Source: UBA7332 sp051648105
GTDB lineage: Bacteria; Bacteroidota; Bacteroidia; Bacteroidales; UBA7332
NCBI GenBank assembly: GCA_051648105.1
Contig: JBOFEN010000056.1
Coordinates: forward strand, 36,960-100,959
Length of the DNA stretch: 64,000 bases
Direction: 5' to 3'
The position numbers and the translations under genes are program-made. Below are positions 1-7,241 of the stretch, one piece after another. Within the stretch, counting starts at the first letter, position 1, and each line of letters begins with the position of its first letter. The notes beneath the pieces were generated by a model. The model was given only the letters and a program-made list of their open reading frames with translations, was not told where the DNA came from and did no database searches.

Positions 1-99
1 TCTCTTGTTTATCGAATGAAGTATCCTAGCATCAAGCGTTTGAGCTACAATGGCTAATGAAAAAAAAGAAAACAGCGCTACAACAATAATGCCTCTCAT
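1..99 (-). CDS. N-terminus of an exported protein, cut by the window edge (possibly PAP2 phosphatase)
   Basis: Reading leftwards from an ATG at 99, 33 codons stay open to the window edge. They encode a basic start and a hydrophobic stretch (MRGIIVVALFSFFSLAIVA), followed by a sequence containing LDARILHSINKR. This is a clear Sec-type signal peptide. The mature start resembles the beginning of Bacteroidales PAP2-family lipid phosphatases, which often open with D..LL..IN..R, but 13 residues cannot settle that. The gene starts 11 nt after the stop of the lipoprotein gene at 111-1184, so the two are probably co-transcribed. Coding status is fairly likely; function is a guess. Confidence 0.55.
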   Translation of the reverse strand, partial: MRGIIVVALFSFFSLAIVAQTLDARILHSINKR

Positions 100-110
100 A
101 CTAATACCAT

Positions 111-1184
111 TTAGAGTTTGTACAACATATTCTCACGAATAGAGTTAAGCTCCGACTCAGTAAGTTTAAGCTCCTCTCTAATATACTTATCTACAGATCC
201 AAAATTGCTATTAACAACCCGAAACATCATATCAATAGTTGCCGATTTAGCAGACAATAAATAAGTTAAGGCCTCCTGCCCTCCCTGATCCAGCAAAGGT
301 GAATACAAAGAGTAAGTATCTATAGAACGATACTTATTATTTAAGAGATAACTCTCAACTATACTCTCCTTTGGAACACCGAGATAGCTCATCAATAGAG
401 CAATAACAAACTCACTCTTCTCCTTCAACTCAGTAGAACAGATGACAATAGGATAGTTATTGATATTAGCGAAAACCCTCATCATCTGTGATATCTGAGA
501 AGACTCATTCACTATAAGGTGCTGAATTGTACTATTCAAATAAATAATTGCATCATCAACCTGTGCCATTTGCCTCTCCATCTTACTAATCAAGAGGTCA
601 TATCCCATATTCTCCGTTCTAAAGAAAATATAGTTCTTAAATGGCAGTCTATCAGAATACCTATCATTTTTAACCCCCTCGTCAAGGTTTATCAAAGTCT
701 TTAAGCCCAACATATTCATCCTATCAATACCCAAACTCTCGATCTGTTTTATGTCTGATGTTGGATACACCATTCCCCATCTCACTTGCTCACCAGTTGT
801 TGTTCTATATCCACCAATATCCCTAGATCTCTTTACACCAGGGAAATATTGAAACCTAGTGGATACTACATCAACATACCCATCACTAAACTCAAAGCAA
901 AAGTAAGAACGACTCTTTCTATCATTCTGCACAACCAAACGCCCATCCTTTATTGAGAGTTCATAGTTGGGCGTCTTAAAATCAGATCTATTAAAGCTAG
1001 GATACATAAACCTAAACACTTTAATATTCTCATCATCTGAACCTCCTATAGACTCCCATCGTATCTCGTAGTTATTGACACTATTTATCTCACAAGCCAT
1101 ATAAAAGTCTCCGCGCTGAGTAGCACAGCCCGAAAACAGGAGTAGAATAGTAAATATAAATGTAGGTGTGTATAAATACTTCAT
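111..1184 (-). CDS. Tyrosine-phosphatase-like lipoprotein with a degenerate catalytic loop
   Basis: A 357-residue lipoprotein. The signal peptide starts MKYLYTPTFIFTILLLFSGC, with the lipobox Cys about 20 residues in; an upstream ATG at 1214 would add ten residues and make a poorer signal, so I chose 1184. After a domain of about 110 residues comes RDIGGYRT, the N-terminal hallmark of the Y_phosphatase3 family. The expected P-loop HCxAGKDRTG is instead ICSTELKEKSEF, keeping the Cys but lacking the preceding His, the Gly and the Arg at C+6. The following LLMSYLGVPKESIVESYLL matches the family. The fold is therefore probably retained while the classical chemistry is doubtful. It may be a pseudophosphatase or a binding protein at the inner or outer membrane. 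Confidence 0.72.
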   Translation of the reverse strand: MKYLYTPTFIFTILLLFSGCATQRGDFYMACEINSVNNYEIRWESIGGSDDENIKVFRFMYPSFNRSDFKTPNYELSIKDGRLVVQNDRKSRSYFCFEFSDGYVDVVSTRFQYFPGVKRSRDIGGYRTTTGEQVRWGMVYPTSDIKQIESLGIDRMNMLGLKTLINLDEGVKNDRYSDRLPFKNYIFFRTENMGYDLLISKMERQMAQVDDAIIYLNSTIQHLIVNESSQISQMMRVFANINNYPIVICSTELKEKSEFVIALLMSYLGVPKESIVESYLLNNKYRSIDTYSLYSPLLDQGGQEALTYLLSAKSATIDMMFRVVNSNFGSVDKYIREELKLTESELNSIRENMLYKL

Positions 1185-1240
1185 AGGCAAATATTTTAAA
1201 CCACAAAGAAACATATTATTTAGAGTGGTAGCTAACTTCT

Positions 1241-1273
1241 TTTGAATTATTTAACTCAAAACCACTACCTTTG
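1241..1273 (+). promoter_or_regulatory. Bacteroidota sigma-A-type promoter for rarA
   Basis: TTTG at 1241-1244 and TACCTTTG at 1266-1273 match the phylum's -33 (TTTG) and -7 (TAnnTTTG) elements with a 21-nt gap, close to the usual 19-21. The predicted transcript would have a short leader before the ATG at 1304, which also contains AAGGAG at 1292-1297. Confidence 0.65.
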
Positions 1274-1303
1274 TACTAATATTGAACCAACAAGGAGCGA
1301 GAG

Positions 1304-2587
1304 ATGGCACAACCTTTAGCAGAAAGAATGAGACCTAAGAGTCTCGATGATTATATTGGACAAAAACACCTCATTGGACCAAACGCTGTACTCAGACGAA
1401 TGATACTCTCTGGCCACATACCCTCAATGATACTTTGGGGTCCTCCTGGTGTGGGAAAAACCACACTAGCACAAATCATATCTCGCCACATAGAGGTACC
1501 ATTCTACACTCTTAGTGCCATAAACTCAGGCGTTAAAGATGTGCGCGAAGTCATCGAAAGAGCACAAAGCAATCGATTCTTCGAAACACGCAGCCCAATA
1601 CTATTCATTGACGAGATACACCGCTTCAGCAAGTCACAACAAGACAGCCTACTTGGTGCAGTCGAGAATGGTACAATTACGCTTATAGGTGCAACTACAG
1701 AGAATCCCTCATTTGAAGTCATCAGACCACTACTCTCTAGGTGTCAAGTATACGTATTAAAATCATTAGAAAAGAGTGACCTCTCAGAGCTATTGACCAA
1801 AACCCTCACAACCGACCCAGAGCTTAAAGGTCGCAATATAACAATAAAAGAAGACGAAGCACTCTTCAGATTCTCTGGCGGAGATGCTCGCAAGCTACTT
1901 AACATACTCGATCTTGTAACCTCGGGTGAAGAGAATTCAATTGAGATAACAAACAAACTAGTAACAGAGCGCCTTCAAGAGAACCCAGCAGCTTACGACA
2001 AAGGTGGTGAGATGCACTACGATATAATATCTGCATTCATCAAATCCATTAGAGGATCAGACCCCGAGGCCGCTGTCTACTGGCTTGCTCGAATGGTCGA
2101 AGGAGGAGAAGACCCCAAGTTCATTGCACGAAGACTTGTAATCTCAGCATCCGAAGACATTGGACTAGCCAACCCCAATGCTCTCCTTTTGGCTAATAGC
2201 TGCTTTGACACTATACAAAAGATTGGATGGCCAGAGGCACGCATCGTTCTCTCACAAACAACCATCTACCTCGCCTCTAGCCCTAAGAGCAACTCCGCAT
2301 ACCTTGCCATCGACAAGGCTATCGAAATAGTTCGACAAACAGGCAATCTTCCTGTGCCGCTACATCTTCGCAACGCTCCTACAAAGCTTATGAAGGAGCT
2401 AAACTATGGAAGCAACTACAAATACTCACACGACTACCCTAATAACTTCGTCGAGCAAGAGTTTCTACCTAAAGAGATCAAAGGGCTTTCAATATGGGAA
2501 CCACAAAGCAACCAAGCCGAATCGAAGCTAGACGAACATCTTCACAACCTATGGCACGATAGATTTGGTAAGAATAGATCAAAGTAA
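1304..2587 (+). CDS. rarA: Replication-associated recombination protein A (MgsA/RarA AAA+ ATPase)
   Basis: A 427-residue AAA+ ATPase that acts at stalled replication forks, in the clamp-loader-related family. Visible motifs are Walker A (WGPPGVGKTT, about residues 45-54), Walker B with the sensor region (ILFIDEIHRFSKSQQD, about 100-115), sensor 1 (LIGATTENPSFEV) and the arginine-finger region (PLLSRCQVY). The C-terminal half carries the MgsA tetramerisation region, including YWLARMVEGGEDPKFIARRL and HLRNAPTKLMKELNYG. Length is normal for the family. It is a single gene with its own promoter, divergent from the lipoprotein gene at 111-1184. Confidence 0.96.
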   Translation: MAQPLAERMRPKSLDDYIGQKHLIGPNAVLRRMILSGHIPSMILWGPPGVGKTTLAQIISRHIEVPFYTLSAINSGVKDVREVIERAQSNRFFETRSPILFIDEIHRFSKSQQDSLLGAVENGTITLIGATTENPSFEVIRPLLSRCQVYVLKSLEKSDLSELLTKTLTTDPELKGRNITIKEDEALFRFSGGDARKLLNILDLVTSGEENSIEITNKLVTERLQENPAAYDKGGEMHYDIISAFIKSIRGSDPEAAVYWLARMVEGGEDPKFIARRLVISASEDIGLANPNALLLANSCFDTIQKIGWPEARIVLSQTTIYLASSPKSNSAYLAIDKAIEIVRQTGNLPVPLHLRNAPTKLMKELNYGSNYKYSHDYPNNFVEQEFLPKEIKGLSIWEPQSNQAESKLDEHLHNLWHDRFGKNRSK

Positions 2588-2704
2588 AAACGCCCAATAG
2601 TTCTATCAAGAAAAGGAGTGTAAACTATCAATCTATCGCCACAAAAGCACCAAACTAACAAGCTGGCTATAAGCTAGTTCCAAAACAACATGGAGCATCT
2701 CTGA

Positions 2705-2787
2705 AAATACGTACGTATTTGGTTCAAAATACGTACGTACTTTGGTCGAAATACGTACGTACTTTACTACAAATACGTACGTGTTTT
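2705..2787. repeat. Four-unit array of ACGTACGT palindromes with exact 22-bp period
   Basis: Four copies of a 16-bp core, AAATACGTACGTATTT or close variants, begin at 2705, 2727, 2749 and 2771, exactly 22 bp apart. The first copy is a perfect palindrome; later copies vary at the 3' edge (ACTTT, GTTTT). The 6-nt linkers differ. The array lies between the convergent ends of rarA and the glycosyltransferase gene. A second array of the same unit is at 36114-36239. Confidence 0.93.
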
Positions 2788-2846
2788 GGGAGTTAGTTAC
2801 ATCAAAACAAATAGTCAGCCTCTAAATAGAGTATAATCCCATACAA

Positions 2847-4103
2847 TCACCTCGAGAGAAGAGAATCATAAAGTGAGATATACCTCTTGGCAATAGTCGA
2901 CTCGCCGTAAGCCATGACAGCCTTATTCCTTGCTTCACTTGAGAAATTGGAGTAATTTTCACTATCTAGAGTCACCGTGATCCCTCTTGCAAGATCCTCA
3001 GCAGAACAGTACTCAGCCACGTAGCCACTCCTCATATGATCAATCATCTCAGGTATTCCACCAATCTTGAAGCCCACACAAGGTGTGCCACAAGAGATAG
3101 CCTCCATTATCGTATTTGGCAAATTCTCCTCCAAAGAAGGTGTTACGAAGATGTCTACGGCGTTATATAGAGCGACAATATCACTCTCTGAGCTAAGATA
3201 CCCCATCGAATGTATCTTAAAAGGAAGCATAGAGTGTAGCTCCTGCTTCACTTGGCCAAATACAACCAGCTCTATATCCTCTCTATACTTAGCAATTATC
3301 TTCAACGCATCTATCAGATAAGCAATACCTTTGCGCGGATCAGTAATATTTAGAGCACCAAACAGTATGAGACGCTTATCCAATGGCAAACCCATCCGAG
3401 CCCTATCCTCTTGGCTAACACTTGGATAGAACTTGTTTGTATCTATTGGATTAGGAATAGATGAGACACTGCACCCTTTCGTCAAAGCACTAATCTTGGC
3501 CAAACCACCTAACCACTCACTACAAGCGACGAATGATATGTTAGAGCCATCATACAGCTTCTGCTTTCTATTAAATAGTGAGTATGAGAGGTCACGCTTT
3601 ATGCCCAATAGTTGAGGACATCTATCGCAGTGAGTCTGATTAAGCACACAACTCCTAGCGTGATGACAAATAGCGGTGATGGGCCACATATCATGTAGAG
3701 TCCATACGATTGGCTTGCCCATTTTTATCAAAGCTCTTATCTCACTCAATGAAAGCATGCCTTGATTAATCCAATGCAGGTGAATAATGTCAGCCTCTAG
3801 AACAGCTGGATGATTATGAATGGCTATGCCACTATTAGCGAGTGACACAGAAAATAGCCTATCTCTTCTAAAACCATTGTTCAGAAGTATAACCATTCTC
3901 TCATAAAGGAAATTGAATTTATTGCGCAATCTATCCCACGAACCATTCGTCAGACTATACACATTATGGTTAACCCCCGACTTATCTCTAACTATCATCG
4001 AAGCATCAACACCCTCACGACGAAGAGCATCAAAAAGGCGGCGTGAGGCTATGGCTGCCCCACCAATACTCTCCGAAGAGTTTACAATCACTATTTTCTT
4101 CAT
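2847..4103 (-). CDS. Glycosyltransferase, family 4 (GT-B fold)
   Basis: A 418-residue GT-B glycosyltransferase. The N-terminal Rossmann half opens with KIVIVNSSESIGGAAIASRRL, the glycine-rich acceptor-side loop typical of GT4 enzymes. A middle WTLHDMWPITAICHH segment with a Cys cluster (CHHARSCVLNQTHCDRCP) is common in Bacteroidales wcaK/wbuB-like transferases. The C-terminal nucleotide-sugar half contains RKGIAYLIDAL and the EX7E-type motif SLEENLPNTIMEAISCGTPCVG (about residues 325-345). It probably builds a surface polysaccharide or LPS, but no glycan cluster flanks it, so donor and acceptor cannot be told. It ends 60 nt from the palindrome array. Confidence 0.9.
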   Translation of the reverse strand: MKKIVIVNSSESIGGAAIASRRLFDALRREGVDASMIVRDKSGVNHNVYSLTNGSWDRLRNKFNFLYERMVILLNNGFRRDRLFSVSLANSGIAIHNHPAVLEADIIHLHWINQGMLSLSEIRALIKMGKPIVWTLHDMWPITAICHHARSCVLNQTHCDRCPQLLGIKRDLSYSLFNRKQKLYDGSNISFVACSEWLGGLAKISALTKGCSVSSIPNPIDTNKFYPSVSQEDRARMGLPLDKRLILFGALNITDPRKGIAYLIDALKIIAKYREDIELVVFGQVKQELHSMLPFKIHSMGYLSSESDIVALYNAVDIFVTPSLEENLPNTIMEAISCGTPCVGFKIGGIPEMIDHMRSGYVAEYCSAEDLARGITVTLDSENYSNFSSEARNKAVMAYGESTIAKRYISLYDSLLSR

Positions 4104-4180
4104 AATATATCCCTCAAGTAGATTAATTGATCTATCATTCTATCTCTCAATCCACACAAATCAAACATTCTCAATAAGTA

Positions 4181-4221
4181 CAAAAATAGGGTTATTTGCT
4201 TAAGAAAAGCAAATAACCCTA
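4181..4221 (-). terminator. Intrinsic terminator after prfB
   Basis: A 15-bp perfect stem (TAGGGTTATTTGCTT at 4187-4201 with its complement at 4207-4221) and a 5-nt loop lie 26 nt past the prfB stop. On the minus strand the stem is followed by a T-run (4186 down to 4182). Confidence 0.8.
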
Positions 4222-4246
4222 AGATATAATCAATAATTCACCTCTA

Positions 4247-5339
4247 TCACATATCCTCGCCTGCGAATTCCATCAGGTAGGCCTTGATAAAGTTGTCTAT
4301 ATCACCATCCATAACAGCCCCTACGTTAGAGGTCTGGTAGTCTGTTCTATGATCCTTCACACGTCTGTCATCAAAGACATACGATCTGATCTGCGATCCC
4401 CACTCGATCTTCTTCTTACCAGCCTCAACCTTTTGCTGCGAAGCTCTACGCTTCTCCAACTCTAGTTCATAAAGCTGCGACTTAAGAAGTCGAAGAGCAT
4501 TCTCTTTGTTTCCAAGCTGCGAGCGGCTCTCAGTGTTCTCAATGGTAATGCCCGTTGGTGCATGTCGAAGACGAACACCGGTCTCTACCTTGTTTACGTT
4601 CTGCCCCCCTGCACCACCCGAGCGGAATGTATCCCAAGTGATATCACCTGGATTAATCTCGATCTCGATAGTATCATCAACCAAAGGTACAACAAAGACA
4701 GAAGAGAAGGATGTCATACGCTTACCTTGAGCATTGTATGGCGATACTCTCACTAGGCGGTGTACACCGTTTTCGCTCTTAAGATAGCCATAAGCATAGT
4801 CCCCTTCAATCTGGATTGTTACTGTTTTTATACCAGCTTCATCCCCCTCTTGAAGGTTCGAGATGTTAACCTTATAGCCCTGTCTCTCTGCGTATCTTAT
4901 GTAGAGTCTCATCAACATCGAAGCCCAGTCCTGACTTTCAGTACCTCCAGCTCCAGCATTGATTTTGAGAACTGCACCTAAGTGGTCCTCCTCAAGACGA
5001 AGCATATTCTTCATCTCAAGCGCCTCTACCTTCTCTATTGCTTGAGCATAGATAGCGTCGAGGTCATCCTCAGTCACTAACTCCTCCTTAAGAAAGTCGA
5101 AAGATAGCTTTAGCTCCTCAATAGCAGAGTCAACTTCATTATATCCGTTGATCCACCCTTTGAGCTCTTTAACCTTAGCCATTTGGATTTGAGCCTCTTT
5201 TGCATTTTCCCAAAACTCTGGTGCATGAGTTCTCAACTCCTCTTCTTCTAATTGAATTTTCTTGCCATCGATGTCAAAGGTACCCCCTCAGCGCGAGCCC
5301 GCGCTCCACTACGGCTTGTAGTTGGTCTGTCGTAATCAT
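4247..5339 (-). CDS. prfB: Peptide chain release factor 2, expressed through a +1 programmed frameshift
   Basis: Release factor for UGA and UAA. The long open frame at 4247-5236 lacks the N-terminus, which lies in another frame. An ATG at 5339 opens a 21-codon frame (MITTDQLQAVVERGLALRGYL) that stops at UGA (5276-5274). The junction reads AGG GGG TAC CTT TGA C: an internal Shine-Dalgarno-like AGGGGG, a slippery CTT and UGA-C, as in the E. coli prfB autoregulatory site. Skipping T5276 continues in frame as DIDGKKIQLEEEELRTHAPEF. The complete protein would be 363 residues, normal for RF2. The GGQ loop is present (GGAGGQNVNKVET). Low RF2 would raise frameshifting and so its own synthesis. The gene starts 28 nt after the acyl-CoA ligase stop, so they are likely co-transcribed. 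Confidence 0.95.
5273..5288 (-). promoter_or_regulatory. prfB +1 frameshift signal (AGGGGGTACCTTTGAC)
   Basis: The 16-nt element on the minus strand holds the internal Shine-Dalgarno-like sequence, the CTT slippery codon, the in-frame UGA and the following C that makes termination weak. It is nearly identical to the E. coli site. This matters because most Bacteroidota genes do not rely on Shine-Dalgarno pairing, yet this site depends on it. Confidence 0.95.
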
Positions 5340-5367
5340 TGTTATTACTAATATGTTTGATTAAATA

Positions 5368-7176
5368 TTACTTTTCGCTGTACATTGCTTCGATCTGCGC
5401 TGAGTATTTGTCATAAATAACGCGTCTCTTGATCTTCAATGTATTTGTCAACTCACCACTATCCATAGAGAATGGAGCACTAAGTATAGTGAATCTCTTA
5501 ACCTGTTCGAAGGATGCGAATTGCTTCTGCTTATCGTCTATGCGAGACTTGATGAAGCTATAGATAGCAGGGTTGCTAACAAGCTCCTCTCTAGAGTTGA
5601 ACTCTATGCCTTGCTCCTGTGCATATTTAGTCAATTCAGCAAAGTCAGGCACGATAAGAGCCGAAACAAACTTACGCTTATCTGCTACGATAGCAACAAT
5701 CTCAACAAACTTATCCTCTGAGATGGTAGTCTCAAGAGCTTGTGGTGCGATATACTTACCGTTAGCAGTCTTGAATAGATCCTTCAATCTGTCTGTGATA
5801 AATAGGTCACCATTCACAATCTTACCAGCGTCACCCGTTCTGAAGAATCCATCCTCAGTGAATGCTTTTGCTGTTTCTTCAGGATTCTTATAGTAACCGT
5901 GCATAATGGTTTTGCCCTTAAGTAGAACCTCACCATTAGTATCTATTCTGCACTCTATCTTGTCAACTAGCTTGCCTACACTTCCGATGTTGTATCCAAC
6001 CTCTAGAGGATAACAAGAAACGGTAGCAGTAGACTCAGTCAAACCATATCCGTAGCAAATATTTATGCCACAAGCGTGCAAGAATTCGCTAATATTGTCT
6101 GAAAGTGGAGCTCCAGATGTAGGGAAGAAATTTCCTTGATCTATACCTATCACCTTCTTTAGCTTAGCAAAGATAGTCTTTTCGTAGAACTTATATCTAA
6201 GTCCAAGCACCAATGGAGCCTTCTTGCCTTTGCTGATGTAGCTTCCGTGATACTCCTTACCAATCTCAATAGACCTTGAGAATAGGAGCTTAGATAAGCC
6301 TTTTGCATTAACAATCTTCTCTTGAACACCAGCATAAACCTTCTCCCAGAATCGTGGCACACTACACATAAGCGTAGGGCGAACCTCCTTGATGATAGAT
6401 TGTATCTCCACTGGGCGTTGGTTGATATATACCTCTATGCCTTTCCATATACAGAAATATGTCCAAGTCATCTCGAAGATGTGAGAAAGAGGAAGGAATG
6501 CAAGCGAGCGATCCTTGTCACTCAAGGTGTGTAGAGCCTTATTATTTACTCTGAAAGCCTCTTCGAAGTTTGAGTGTTTAAGGATAACTCCTTTAGGTTC
6601 GCCTGTCGTACCAGATGTATACATAATACAAGCTATGTCATCAACAGAGCGTTCAGAGCCTCTCTTCTCATACTCTTGATCCGAAAGTGTCTCACCTTGT
6701 GCCACCAACTCATCTAGGTAGATGGATGTTGTATCCTCTTCTTTTCTTTTGATTGATGCGTCAAAAAGCACTAGCTTCTTGAGGTAAGAGCTAGATTGAA
6801 GCACTTCATAAGCCACATCATACTGCTGCTGCTCGCCCACAAAAAGAAGTGAGATCTCGCTGTGGTTTACTATATAGTTAACCTGTGAGGCTGTACTTGT
6901 TGCATAAAGAGGCACATGTACGCCCCTCACAGAGTATATTGCCATATTGGCAACAAGTAGCTCTGGTTTGTTTTGAGAGAATACGGCTACCTTCTCATCT
7001 ACCTCAATACCCATGGTTATCATTGACTTTGCTACGGCCTTTACTTTGCGAGCAAACTCTCCGAAAGTTGTTGGTATCCACTGAGCTGTCGAGTCGTCAC
7101 GATGACGAAATACTACTTTATCTTGAAGCTCTTTTGCCAGCTCGTTGGCCAATTGGGATAGGTGTGTTATTTTCAT
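5368..7176 (-). CDS. Long-chain fatty acid--CoA ligase (AMP-forming)
   Basis: A 602-residue ANL-superfamily enzyme that would activate fatty acids to acyl-CoA via an acyl-adenylate. The P-loop is CIMYTSGTTGEPKGV (about residues 183-197). Further motifs are ICYGYGLTESTATVS (A5 region), DGFFRTGDAG (A7) and ITDRLKDLFKTANGKYIAPQ with the hinge and catalytic-lysine region. Length fits the FAA1/FadD15-like long-chain branch common in Bacteroidales. There is no signal peptide, so it is cytosolic or peripherally membrane bound. It is followed closely by prfB on the same strand. Which chain length it prefers cannot be read from sequence. Confidence 0.93.
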   Translation of the reverse strand: MKITHLSQLANELAKELQDKVVFRHRDDSTAQWIPTTFGEFARKVKAVAKSMITMGIEVDEKVAVFSQNKPELLVANMAIYSVRGVHVPLYATSTASQVNYIVNHSEISLLFVGEQQQYDVAYEVLQSSSYLKKLVLFDASIKRKEEDTTSIYLDELVAQGETLSDQEYEKRGSERSVDDIACIMYTSGTTGEPKGVILKHSNFEEAFRVNNKALHTLSDKDRSLAFLPLSHIFEMTWTYFCIWKGIEVYINQRPVEIQSIIKEVRPTLMCSVPRFWEKVYAGVQEKIVNAKGLSKLLFSRSIEIGKEYHGSYISKGKKAPLVLGLRYKFYEKTIFAKLKKVIGIDQGNFFPTSGAPLSDNISEFLHACGINICYGYGLTESTATVSCYPLEVGYNIGSVGKLVDKIECRIDTNGEVLLKGKTIMHGYYKNPEETAKAFTEDGFFRTGDAGKIVNGDLFITDRLKDLFKTANGKYIAPQALETTISEDKFVEIVAIVADKRKFVSALIVPDFAELTKYAQEQGIEFNSREELVSNPAIYSFIKSRIDDKQKQFASFEQVKRFTILSAPFSMDSGELTNTLKIKRRVIYDKYSAQIEAMYSEK

Positions 7177-7241
7177 TTTTGTCAGTTTTGTTGCATTAAA
7201 TCAGCACAAAGGTAATCAAAAATATACCAATCGCTTATGTA

